The notes under the pieces were generated by a model. It was not told the DNA's origin. It saw only the letters and a program-made list of their open reading frames with translations, and searched no databases. 46,093 nucleotides of DNA from Gonium pectorale (taxonomy: Eukaryota; Chlorophyta; Chlorophyceae; Chlamydomonadales; Volvocaceae): positions 149,223 to 195,315 of the forward strand of contig LSYV01000084.1 in the NCBI GenBank assembly GCA_001584585.1, written 5' to 3'. Shown one piece after another: positions 20,796 through 30,900 of the stretch (its first letter is position 1; every line of letters starts with the position of its first letter). The position numbers were made by a program, and so were the translations under genes.

Positions 20796-22202
20796 ATGAG
20801 CATGAACCACAATGGACCCCAGCTTGAGTTGCAGCCAGGTGCTGCCAGCGAGAGCCCAGCAGCAGACTGTGGGGCACCGGTTGGCTTCCCACTGCTGGAC
20901 CTTCCGCAGCACCTGCAGGAGGAGATCCTGCTGAGGAGCAAGCTGCAGGCCTTCGTCGCAGGGACCTGCTGCCGCGGCCTTCACTCCGCGCTCTGCTCGG
21001 CGCTGGCCTCGCCCGCCGGGGTCGCGCGGTTCATCTTGCACGCCTGCGGTCCAGAGGCGCTCGTCGCGCTGTACAGCAACCACGGGCAGGTCCTGCGCAG
21101 CCTGCTGAGCTACATCCCCGGCAGGCGCGGCAGCGCGGAGCCCGGGGCCGAGGGCGAGGCCGCGCGGGCGGTGCTGGAGGCGCTGGTGGCGGGGCTAGGC
21201 GGCACCGTGCACAGCGCGAGCTTGACCCCGTCCCGCTGCATGGCCGCGCTGTTGTGGAACGCCGGGGAGGCGGGACACCTGCCCGTGTTCGACTACCTGG
21301 CCAAGCTCCTCCGCGCCGACGCAGCAGGCGGCACATATGACCCCAACGACTGCGACGGCGCGCCGCTGGTCGCCGCGGCCAAGATCGGTCACGAGGAGGC
21401 CGTGGAAGTCCTCCTGGCCGCCGGGGCCGATCCGCGGCTGATGAACGGCCTGGCGCTGGGCGCCGCGGCCAGCCGCGGCCACTGGGGCATCGCGCGGCGG
21501 CTGATGGCGGCGGGCTCGCCCGTCAACGGCTGGCGCGGCGAGGCGCTGGCGGCGGCCGTGGCGCAGGGGCAGGAGGAGTGCGTGGCGGAGCTGCTCACAC
21601 AGCACGGTGCGCATGCCAATGTCAGGGCGCTGCTGGTGGCGGCGCAGCACGGCCGCGGCGCGCTGCTGCGCCGCCTGGCCGCGGAGATTGCCCCAGGCCA
21701 CCGGCGTGGAGTCTACTACCTGGGGGCGACCACCTACGTAGCGGCGATGACCGGCCAGGACGCGGCCGTCGACGAGGCCATTATCGCCGGCGTGCGGCTG
21801 GGCTGGCCGGCGGCGGCGTTCATGGTGCCGAGCCTGACGGGCGCGCTGGTTGCAGACAAGCCCGCCACACGGCGCCGCATGGTGCTGCGGCAGGCGGCGG
21901 CCGTGCCCGCCGTGCTGATGCGCATGCCCAGCCGTGTCCAGCGCGGCCTGGCGCACTGCGGTCTGAGCCTGGTGTTTCTAACGCGGGTGCTGCCGGTGGC
22001 GCTGGTCGAGCGGAAGTGGGACGCGGTGCGGCCGCTACTGGGCGCCTGCCAGCGCGGTACTTTGGTGGTGGCGGCGGCGGGGGCGGCGTGGGCTGGCTGG
22101 CGGCGGCCAGGCTGGCTGGCGGCGGCGCTGTGTGGCTGGGCGGTGGGCCTCACCGGCTACTCGCGCTGGGAGGCTCGCCTGGTTGCGGATGCCCTCCAGT
22201 AA
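20796..22202 (+). CDS. F-box-like/ankyrin-repeat protein with hydrophobic C-terminus, copy 2
   Basis: An intronless frame; the first ATG is at 20796, giving 468 residues. The frame is open a little upstream but without another ATG. The architecture matches copy 1: a variable N-terminus, LLDLPQHLQEEILLRSK (F-box core, about residues 33-49), CCRGLHSALCSALASPAGVAR, then ankyrin repeats (AAKIGHEEAVEVLLAAGADPR, SRGHWGIARRLMAAGSP, LLVAAQHGRGALLRRLA). It ends in the same hydrophobic tail, with LVFLTRVLPVALVERKWDAVRPLLGACQRG broken into two likely membrane helices. The best conserved segments between copies are the F-box core, the ankyrin core and the WxAVRPLLGACQRG block, which points to a functional linker between the two hydrophobic segments. 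The middle is diverged, so the tandem duplication is not very recent. Confidence 0.85.
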   Translation: MSMNHNGPQLELQPGAASESPAADCGAPVGFPLLDLPQHLQEEILLRSKLQAFVAGTCCRGLHSALCSALASPAGVARFILHACGPEALVALYSNHGQVLRSLLSYIPGRRGSAEPGAEGEAARAVLEALVAGLGGTVHSASLTPSRCMAALLWNAGEAGHLPVFDYLAKLLRADAAGGTYDPNDCDGAPLVAAAKIGHEEAVEVLLAAGADPRLMNGLALGAAASRGHWGIARRLMAAGSPVNGWRGEALAAAVAQGQEECVAELLTQHGAHANVRALLVAAQHGRGALLRRLAAEIAPGHRRGVYYLGATTYVAAMTGQDAAVDEAIIAGVRLGWPAAAFMVPSLTGALVADKPATRRRMVLRQAAAVPAVLMRMPSRVQRGLAHCGLSLVFLTRVLPVALVERKWDAVRPLLGACQRGTLVVAAAGAAWAGWRRPGWLAAALCGWAVGLTGYSRWEARLVADALQ

Positions 22203-23857
22203 TGGCCCGCGCTGCTGGTCGCACCAACCAGCTAGCCGCGATACATGTGAAGAGCGAGCGCTGGGACAGCAAGCTGTGCAGTCACACTCCGGCGGATGAA
22301 GGGCTACGGAGGGGGCTCCTTGGGGGTTCCAGATAGGCATGGCAACCTGCTTGTGGCCGTAAGCTACCCACGACACCGAGTCACGAGCACAACGAACGTT
22401 AAAGACATGTCTGTAGCCCGTGCGAAGCAGATATAGATGGCGTGGAGATCAGTTGTGGTTTGCACGCAATTTACACCGTACATGAGTGAGCGCACGGCAC
22501 GTCGATTGTACGGGCGTGACCTTCGGGCTTCACGATGCATGTACACTGGTGCGCGGCGGCGTGCTGCTGGCTGCGGCATCATTTCCACGCCGATTCCGAC
22601 AGGCTAAAGTTCTATTTCGACGACCTATCGCCAATAGTCGGTCGGTCGGTGGTGCGGCGGGATGAGTCGGGAGGAAGCCTTCTGCATCCATGGCCCCCGC
22701 GGCTTTGACGGACGTCTAACCTGTAACCTGTAACCTGTATCGTCTTCCCGTCTGACGGGGCCAAGGTCGGCCGTTTTCTTTTGTACTGTAGGTCGCGCTT
22801 GGGCTTGTTTCGCGTGTCTGTGGGGCTTCGCTTGCTGCGTCACGTTGCGCGAGAAGCGCAGGTGTCGGAGAGGTGTCGAGGTGCGAGGTCCGGCCGGCGG
22901 GTCCGGTTTGGTTCGGTCGCGGTCGCGGCACATAGCTAGGCATCCCGCACCTCAGGGCACTAGCCCTGTTTGCTGTTGCGTGAGAGGACGGCGCTCTTCG
23001 TGAGGTACGCCGACACAAGCACGGGCGTGCGCAAGGAGTACGCGCCGTACCCACGCACTCTGCTCCCTATCTACTTATCTTGGTGTTCTCTTGCTAGTAA
23101 TTCCAGCCAGTTGCAAATGCAATTGCCTGTTATTATTGATCCTGGATTCTGGATTCCGGCGACACACATACACGCTGACCAAGTGGTATCTGCTGTGGTG
23201 CAGAGCGAAGGGAAGAGCTAGCGCGGGAGACCTGGATGCCGCTTGCTGAAGTACGGCGCGGGCATCTTGAATGCATTATTTGCCGTCAATCAAGCGTTAC
23301 ATACATGCGTCTCATGCCCGATCAGGACGTCACCTCAGCCGTGTGCATTAACTAGCTGCAACTGGATGGGCCACCGACGACGGTGCAGCGCACGCGACGC
23401 ACGTACGGCAACAGTACGACGCGTGGCGGTGGGGCGCCCTCCTCCAATTCAACGTACAATGCGCAGGACAAGCAGTACTGGCGCGGAGAAAACACGCGCC
23501 AGTCTAGGGAAGGCAACCCAAACACGCAACGCAGACGCAGCGCCAGTGAAATATATGATTGTCGAAGACAATGCACGCACGGAAAGCCTGTGTTCGTCTG
23601 CCGTTGGCCCGTTCGACGGCATGTGGCGTTCCTATCCGCAAATGCAACCGGTGGTGGCGGCATGTACTAGGGATAAGGCAGCGCGCCGGATCGTCACTCA
23701 TTATCACTACAACATTGGTAATCACCAGTAACACTAAAGAAAGGATCGCTCATTACCGCAATCACCGCCTAGCCAACGCGTCGCTCAGAGCACGAGCTGA
23801 CCCGCCCTGCGCTCGCAGCAGTCGGCTCAGTAGACAGATGGATTGATACGCAGGTCG
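22203..23857. other. Convergent 3' region, no gene seen
   Basis: 1.65 kb between the ankyrin copy 2 stop (plus) and the stop of the low-complexity protein (minus). GC is lower than in the coding parts. It contains one copy of a dispersed element (22687-22739) and a short GGTC microsatellite (about 22637-22650). No coding region could be supported. Confidence 0.5.
22687..22739 (+). repeat. Dispersed repeat element, copy A (ends in tandem CTGTAAC)
   Basis: The segment starting TCCATGGCCCCCGCGG and running through TTTGACGGACGT into three tandem CTGTAAC-type units is nearly identical to 32036-32083. The tandem units contain two TGTAA motifs (22722 and 22729), which could serve as the polyadenylation signal of ankyrin copy 2. 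Confidence 0.85.
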
Positions 23858-25258
23858 TCAGTGCACAGCGCCGCCCGCCGCCACTCGGCTGGCGCTCTTG
23901 GCCTTGAAGGACGCCGTCGGCCGCATGAAGGACGACGCGGTCGACGGAGCCAGCGAGTCAACCGCTCGCAGGCCGACGTAGTTCAGGCGTCGGCTGCTGA
24001 CCGCAGCGGCGGGATGACGGGGCGCAGCGGCACCGCCAGACTGCTGCCCATTGACGCAGCCGGCAGCGCTAGAGTTGCGGCCCGCGGAGGAGGAGATGCC
24101 GCTGCGGCTGGCGTCCTTGCCGGCGGCGCTGGAGCGCGAAGTTACCGAGTGGCGGAGCGGCGCCGCCGACGGCGGAGGCGGCGCCATGCGGGAGGCGGCG
24201 GCGGTGGCCACCGACGCGTCGGCCAGCCGTTGCGAGCCGGCGGCGGCCGCGGCAGCGGAGGATGAGGATGAGTGGGTGAGCAGGCGAGGCAGTCGGGACC
24301 ACCGCGAGGTGGAGGGGCTTGAGGAGGAGGGGGAGGAGGAAGGGGAGGAGGCGCCGTGGGGGCCTACGGACGGCATCGGGGAGCCCGCCAGGGACGAGGA
24401 GCGCGAGCAGCGTGAGGGCGTGACGCTGCCCGGGGACGCACAGTCAGAGTCGGAAGTGGACTCGTCCGCCTGGAAAAGAGGGCGCGCGATGGAGGCCGGA
24501 GCCAGCGCGGCCATCGAGGCGAGGTCCTCGTCGGCTTGAGCCTCAAAAATGTCGTTGGTGTAAGCTGCGTGGAAGCCCTGGAAGCGAGGCGCCGGCGCTT
24601 GGCGGAGGCGGTTGACGGGCGTGGGCTCGCACAGCTGCTGTTGCGCATAGTTGGTGGAGGCGCGGTAGGCGTGGAGGGAGGGGCAGGGGCAGGAGGGGGT
24701 GGCCGGCATGAAGACGTAGACCGTGTGCCGCCCCCGCTCCTGGTCGTGGGTAGTCGCCGGTGTCGGCTGCTGCTGTTGCGATCGGAGGGCCGCAATGAGG
24801 GAGCGGGACATGTCAGCCGCGAAACCGGACAGCCAAGAATAGTTCTGGCACAGTAAATTCACGGCATTCTCAAAAGCAGAATGCCCCAGCAGCAGGCTGA
24901 CCGCGCTCTTCCAAGCATGCAGCACAAAGACAGCCCCGGCTCCAGCACTGCCCACCTGGACGCCAGAAACAAGCTGCGTGTTAAGCCTCATCATTGCGGA
25001 GAAGGCGTCGATGATCCTGCGGGCGGGGTGGAGGACATGCGGAAGGAGTCTGTAGCGCCGAGGCGCGCGAATGAGGCCAAATCCAGCACACACATCCAGC
25101 AGCAAGGCACGGCTAAACGACCATACAACCGGGAACGCCCCTGCCGCCGCCCGCGCTGGCCAGCTCGCCACGCGCCACCAAAACAGTGCAACCGCGACGA
25201 ATGCCTTAATGTAGAACATGCACAGATAGCACAGGAATGAGGAAGCACTTGAGAACAT
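23858..25258 (-). CDS. Low-complexity protein with hydrophobic N-terminus, hypothetical
   Basis: A single open frame of 466 residues from the ATG at 25258. Residues 1-60 contain two hydrophobic segments (FLCYLCMFYIKAFVAVALFWW and a second around FPVVWSFSRALLLDV) with basic residues after them, so a membrane-anchored protein is likely. Residues about 100-160 hold a further moderately hydrophobic region (GAGAVFVLHAWKSAVSLLLG). From about residue 215 the protein becomes a long Ser/Ala/Pro-rich disordered tail with runs of Ser and a basic end. I recognise no domain. The gene has its own clear TATA box about 150 bases upstream. The plus-strand open frames over the Ser-rich half are antisense products of the GC-rich repeats. 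Confidence 0.65.
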   Translation of the reverse strand: MFSSASSFLCYLCMFYIKAFVAVALFWWRVASWPARAAAGAFPVVWSFSRALLLDVCAGFGLIRAPRRYRLLPHVLHPARRIIDAFSAMMRLNTQLVSGVQVGSAGAGAVFVLHAWKSAVSLLLGHSAFENAVNLLCQNYSWLSGFAADMSRSLIAALRSQQQQPTPATTHDQERGRHTVYVFMPATPSCPCPSLHAYRASTNYAQQQLCEPTPVNRLRQAPAPRFQGFHAAYTNDIFEAQADEDLASMAALAPASIARPLFQADESTSDSDCASPGSVTPSRCSRSSSLAGSPMPSVGPHGASSPSSSPSSSSPSTSRWSRLPRLLTHSSSSSAAAAAAGSQRLADASVATAAASRMAPPPPSAAPLRHSVTSRSSAAGKDASRSGISSSAGRNSSAAGCVNGQQSGGAAAPRHPAAAVSSRRLNYVGLRAVDSLAPSTASSFMRPTASFKAKSASRVAAGGAVH

Positions 25259-25404
25259 TTTGCCGGGCGGCGCAGAATTTGGCTTGGGTCGAGGGTTTAT
25301 GGAGATATATATGAGCGTATGGGTGTGTGGGCGGAGTGTATGAGAAGAGCGGAGTGTATGAGTTCAACACGAGTTGAACAAGGGAGTGTGCGCCGAGAGG
25401 GCCA

Positions 25405-25411
25405 TTTTATA
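25405..25411 (-). promoter_or_regulatory. TATA box (TATAAAA) of the low-complexity protein gene
   Basis: The minus strand reads GGGTATAAAATGG, a textbook TATA box, 147 bases before the ATG at 25258. It implies a 5' UTR of roughly 115 bases if transcription starts about 30 bases downstream. A second AT-rich patch (TATATATA, about 25306-25313) lies closer to the ATG. Confidence 0.65.
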
Positions 25412-25438
25412 CCCGCCCGGGGCCGGGGCGGGCCGTAC

Positions 25439-25638
25439 CTGCACGGCAATCGTCCAACGCACGCACGACACCCACGTGGGGCAGGTGGAGCAGGTGGCCC
25501 TGCGCTCAGCGGCCCATAGATGTCATTGCCGCTGCCCAATGGCTTGGCGTTGGGAGTCCCCACGTCACCGGAAGCGAGTTGCCACGACCAGCCATTCGCC
25601 TTGCACTGCTCGGAGCAGAATACGCTGTTGTTCACCAT
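25439..25638 (-). other. Possible coding exon with a Cys-x3-Cys motif
   Basis: The minus-strand frame starts ATGGTGAACAAC right after a good acceptor (GAGTGCAG) and stays open with G/C third positions to a donor (TGCAG|GTACGG). It encodes MVNNSVFCSEQCKANGW followed by a Gly/Pro-rich stretch. FCSEQC resembles one half of a small zinc-binding knuckle. I could not find matching exons on either side, so this is only a candidate. Confidence 0.2.
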
Positions 25639-27657
25639 CTGCACTCTTATAGCAGTCTTTATGTAATCACATAGTGATGTATGAAGAAAGGCTTGGCTCT
25701 GGAAGCGGCGGCTCGACACATGTGCGAACCATCATGCGACGGGTCGCCGGGTTGGCCTGACACGGCTACGAGAGCGCTCCTCCCCGGGACGTGGCATCTC
25801 ACGCTCACGACTCCGGGCCCAATCTCCCGCAGCCGCGCCCTCCGCGTTCTCCCGTCTCGCCCAGCTCACGGCCTACTGTGAGTGTGTGGCCAGACGCAGG
25901 TGGGCAGCTAGCAGGGGTTTGGTCGGGGAGGACACGGGTACCGACATCAAGGGACTCCCTGGCCTCAGTAATTGGGTCCGCAGGGGCCATGACAAGGCAC
26001 AAGGAGTGGAAAGGGGAAGGGTCGGGGCAGCAGGTGTGCCGCACCGCGCCGCGCCGATAGATTGAGTCAGTGGCCTGGAGGCAGGGCACGAAGCGATTGG
26101 GGAGCCGGCCGGTGCGCGTCTTGGTGGGGGATCGGGGGCTGAGCTGTCGGGCGTCGGCTAGGCGGACTTGTCCGCAGCTGCTGGATGTGGCGTCCTACGA
26201 CATGTGGCTGGGCATGGGGGACCCGTACATCGCAGGCCGCCATACGCATGTAGCGTGCGGATACTGAGGCTGCGGCCAACACGGACCAGCAGCACGGAGC
26301 CTCCAGGCCCGCAGGTAGGTCTTGATTCCGGTGTCGGGGCGCGACTGCCGCCCAAGCTCTAGCCACCGCCTGCCAGCCAGCGAGTGCATCCGGCGGCGCG
26401 GGCTGGGAACCCCTAGGGGAAATGTGTTTCCAGCAGCCAGACCTGAAGCGGGGAATGTTCTCCTGGACAACTGCGATAGATGCCCGGAACATTCCCTTCC
26501 GCCCTGCGGCCTGGGCCCTCTCAACGAAAGCCCTCGGGGCTGCACCGGGTCCGCCCACAGCAGCCCTCCCTCTGCAAACGCCAATACATCCCGTACTACC
26601 GTCTGGCATGCAAAGGAGATTGCTGTGCCTGGATCTGAAAGCCTCCTGCCCCCGCCTGAGCCGTCTGCAGGGGGCGCTCCCGCGCGCCGTCTATCGTACC
26701 CGCGAGCGGCCGCAACCATACATCTTGTCGGCGGGCAGCGCTCGGGACCGCAGCTGCTCCAGCACCAGGCCTCACGCGCCGCCCCTGCCAGCCTTCTCGC
26801 GCGTACAACGATACAAGCCCGTTTCCGGCTCGGCTGGATCGCTGCCTCTGCCCGAGTCGCAGCCGCGGCGTCGCCATTGCGCATTCCCGTTTAGCACGCA
26901 CGACTGATTGCATCCGCTCGTAGTAGGTTACAACATTCATTTGGCAATGCACTTTGACAACCTAGAACTGTAACTTGGCTACGCGGGCGGCTGTGTTCTG
27001 CTGCTGCGTAAATCCACAGTACACGGCTCAGCACCTCCAGCACCTGATCCACATCTACTGCGTGCATCGCGCACTGTGTCTCTCCCAAAACTCCCGTCTA
27101 TCTGGTCCTTGTGCACTGGAGAGCAGCCCGAGTAGTGCTACAAGGCCAAACGGAATCCATGACCAGGTGTATGCAGCTGCATATCCTGGGTCCCGACGCC
27201 TGCCCGCAGCTTGCGCCAATCAATTTCAACTCTGGATGATAATCTATTCTACGATCTGCCGCATCGCCGCGCTTGCGCCTTCAGCGCCTGGAGCCAACAG
27301 CCTCACTGACACCCGATAATGCCACGAGGGGTTCCTGGTCACCCACGCCCTCGCTCAGCCAGAGCAATCCGACGCTCCATTGGCGGTGGGGACGGGGTTC
27401 CCGTTCCTGTGTTGACCCCGCCCTAGCTCGACGAGAGGGACCCGACGGCCCGGCAGGTGTCGCCGCTGCTGCACACTCTCTGACTGGCTACCCGCTGCCC
27501 AGCACCAGCGTCCACACCGGCCGCCGAATTCACCGCCGCACCTTTCCGGCGCTCAAACCTGCCTCCTCGCACACTAGCAGTGTCTCCGTCCCTACGGCCC
27601 GTCGCACGCTATTCGGTGCGTGCCAGAAACGTAGCAAGGGCGACTCATACATACATA

Positions 27658-27775
27658 CACCTCCCTAGGCACCTCACTAGGCACCTCATTAGGCACCTCA
27701 CTAGGCACCTCATTAGGCACCTCATTAGGCACCTCACTAGGCACCTCATTAGGCACCTCACTAGGCACCTCCCTA
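27658..27775 (+). repeat. 12-bp minisatellite (AGGCACCTCAYT), about 9 units
   Basis: Nine full units from 27667 to 27774 plus a partial unit on the left. The base before the last T alternates between C and T (CACT/CATT), and the last unit reads CCCT. The unit is a multiple of three, so the minus strand could read Glu-Val-Pro-Ser/Asn repeats, but no gene supports that. It lies in the likely 3' UTR of the AGPase gene. Confidence 0.95.
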
Positions 27776-27927
27776 GCTACGTAGATTCCACACACGGGTG
27801 CACGACAGGGAGTACGACTATGCTGCCCAGGCGGGCGTAGCTCTTCAGCCGCTGCCTCTGCAGTGAGCCAGCCCGCAGCCCGCCTATTAGCAGCTCGTTG
27901 GTTCCACACCGCCGGACAGTACGGGGC

Positions 27928-30900
27928 CTACAGCTCCGTGCCGTCGTACAGCACGGCGCTCTTGGTCACGATGGGGACGCCCTCGCGCACGCACAGCCCG
28001 ACGCCCACCCGGTCCATCGCCTCCCACACGCCTGCGCGGGTTGTATGTGCAGGCGGCACAGAAGGGCGAGGGGAGCGTACCGGCAGCGCTAATGACTGTC
28101 ACATTGTGATTGCGAGGCGCGCGCACGTAACCGAGCTACAATGCGGATAAAGGGCGGTAGACGCATGCTTGGGCCCCCGCCCAGGCGTCGGGCCCCTGCT
28201 GCTGCCCGTGCGAACGTCTTGCAAGGCCATGGCAATTGTGGCTGTTGTGCGATGCTCTCAAGGTGTTGTTCGGCATTAAAACACCCCGCTGGATTCCACG
28301 CTAGAGTCCGGTCGTCCTCGCCCGCCCGCCCGCCTGCTGCGTGGCGAACGGTAGTGTACTTCCTTGCGCCTTAACGAGCGGGCAACGAACACCGCACAAG
28401 AACCCGTGCGCAGTGCATGTCCGCAGCTGCGAGTCCACGAGCGGGCCACCCCGGCCGAAGTGAAGTGCAGCAAGGCTGGCCGATGAAGGAGCCCACCCAC
28501 CGTACCTGCGCGGTTGGCGATGACGCAGTTGCGGCCGATGCGCGCGTTCTTGTCGATCAGGGCGCCGTGCACAAGGCTGCCCGCGCCGATGCCCATGGGC
28601 GGGATCGGCAGCTCTGGGCGGGGGCAGCCGGTGGGCGGGCGGGCGGGCGGCAGGAGGCGGAGCGGGCGGGGCACAGCACACGGCGTTTGGGTATCGTAAG
28701 AGGTTGCTGGGTACTTGCATGCAGGAAGTACCGTAGAGCATGTGCGGCACCACACATCTGTTTGCATGGGCGTGCGCACTTGGCAGGGCAGGGGGACGCA
28801 ACCGTTCTGCTCAGTGAGGGTTGGCCGTTCGGTGTGACGGTGTACGGCACCAGCTCGCCGGCCGCCGAATGACGAGTGCTAGGGCTCAGCTTCAGCACAC
28901 GAGCTCACCGCCACCCTCGTTCTCGGAGCCCGTGCTAGATCCGTTGCTGAACTTGCTTGCAACAGTGGCGTCGGCCTGCGGATCCGGAGCGCAAGCAAGG
29001 AAAAAAGAGAAAAGGGGTGCGTGCGTGAGTTGGGCCCGGCTGCCGGCCGTCGCCACTGCAGGAACGGTGTGCGCAAAGGGATGCGTGCGGATGGGGCGCA
29101 GCTGCCGGCGGCCGTCTCTGTCAACAGCCCGCAGTCGAGGTAGATCAACGTTTCGTGGGCGGTCTCGGGCCTCGCACCCGTATACACAAACAAATATATC
29201 GGGCAAAAGATGAGTCCACCGACCCGTGGGTCACATGCGCGTCCGTACGCACGTAGCCCGCTCTGCCCGGAACGGCGCGCAACGCTCGGCGGGCGTGACT
29301 TGATGTATGCCGAAGGACACGCGGCGCCACAGTATGTCTGTAGCGAAGGGACCGCCTGCTGCGCGTTCACACCCACCCACTCACCCGCGGCCGTACTCAC
29401 CCACCCACCCACCCGCAGGTCCTCCTCGAAGTAGTCGGCGCCCATGATGACGCTGTCGCGGATCTCCACACCGGGTCCTGCATGCACGGGGTTGAGCGGT
29501 GGGCGGGCGGTTTGGGCCTTGGGTGGGTCACTGTTTCATTGCTTGGTTTGTCTGCTGATTCTGCCTTAGTGCCCGTACTTTCACAGTAACTTCCCGGTCG
29601 CAGGCCCGGTCCCCCAGCGTCGGGGGTACTGTAACGAAGTCTGTCTGTCTGGGTGGGTGGGCCCGGTACAACGCGGTTCTGCGAACAAGGAACCGCAGGA
29701 GCACCGCAGACACCTCCGGATTCATGCAGAGGTGGAGCTTATGCAAGTTGCGTGCGTACGGCATGTACGGCGTACGCAAGCACACGGTCCGTACCCGTGC
29801 GCACGCTACCCAACGCCGCAGCCCTTTCATTTGGCAGAGGAGTGGATACCACTTCGCCAGGCCGACCAAGAGGCGCGCGCGTGAGCCCTCTCGATGAGGG
29901 GTGAAGGAAAAGCCATGACGTCCCAACAACCAGCACCGTGCCGCCCGTTCATCCGCACCCACCGATGATGGCCCGCGGCCCGATAACGCTGCCGCTGATG
30001 GTGGCGCCGCTGATGCGGCCGCCCGGGGAGATGGAGGAGCGGCTGATGTGGCAGCCGCGCATGTCGGTGGGGGGCAGGGCCAGGGCGCCCTGCGGCCATC
30101 CGTACGGCAGGGGGGAAGGGAGGTGGTGTGGGGGCGGGGAAGGGCAGGCGCAATGCGCACTTTGGTAGGCGGTCGGCGTCAGGTGGCGGGGTTCAGAGCG
30201 CAAAGGCGGCCATGCCGCAGCAGACGGGGCGGGCGCGGATTGATCAGTGGGGGCCAGCGGCCAGGGCGAGAGCCCCGCGCCTTCGCTGCGGGCCGAACCA
30301 GTCTGCTGAGCACAGCGGCACGGCTGTCACTGCGTGCGCAGTGGGGTGCGCTTCTGGGCGCTTGACATTCCTACGACATGTGCGTTTTCACGTACGGCAC
30401 GCCCGCTCGTACCGTGAGGACCAGGTCGTGGTGCTCGAACTGGTCGAAGGGGGTCGCCCCGCGCAGGCAGTCCAGGTTGGCGGCCATGAAGGTGCGCAGC
30501 GAGGCGCCCACGTCCGCCCAGTAGCCGTGCAGCCGCCAGGTCATCACCTGATGCAGGTAGTATGGGGCGGCAAGGGAGGGAGGGAAGGATGGCGTGCACA
30601 TGTTGAAATGGCATGGGGTCGACAAGGGGACGAGAGGGGGTACGGATGTTGGAAAGAGGCTCCCGGCCCCATGGGACGGCGGGCTGGCTTGGCGGGCAGG
30701 CGGCTGAAGGGATGGGCAGGGAATGTGAGCGAGGCGCCACTCAGCGGTAGGAGCCATGGGCATGCACACCCCGGCGTCCGCACCACCAGGTCCATTGTGA
30801 AGAGTTCCGCTTCACATGCGGCATTCAGGGCGGACCAGTTGGCGTGAGTAATGTCCGCCCGGGCCGCTGTGCGCTGGGGGCAGGGTAGGGCGGGCTCGGA

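Larger units (their letters stand above)
25259..27927. other. Promoter and 3' region between two minus-strand genes
   Basis: 2.7 kb. The left end is the promoter and 5' UTR of the low-complexity protein. The right end must be the 3' UTR of the AGPase gene and includes a minisatellite. In between (26000-26900) several open frames of 160-230 codons overlap on both strands; none has a start, splice sites and composition that agree, so none is called. One possible exon is listed separately. Confidence 0.4.

Noticed and set aside
26067..26907. Overlapping open frames of 160-230 codons on both strands
   Set aside because: None has an agreeing ATG, splice sites, composition or similarity. Different frames of both strands are equally long, as expected in GC-rich non-coding DNA.
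27658..27775. CRISPR-like array
   Set aside because: The units are 12 bp and contiguous with no spacers, in a eukaryotic genome. It is a minisatellite.
27592..27909. Protein with EVPS/EVPN repeats on the minus strand
   Set aside because: The repeats are only the translated 12-bp minisatellite. The frame lies in the probable 3' UTR of the AGPase gene.
30128..30847. 239-codon plus-strand frame across AGPase introns and exons
   Set aside because: Antisense to confirmed AGPase exons 11 and 12; no domain.
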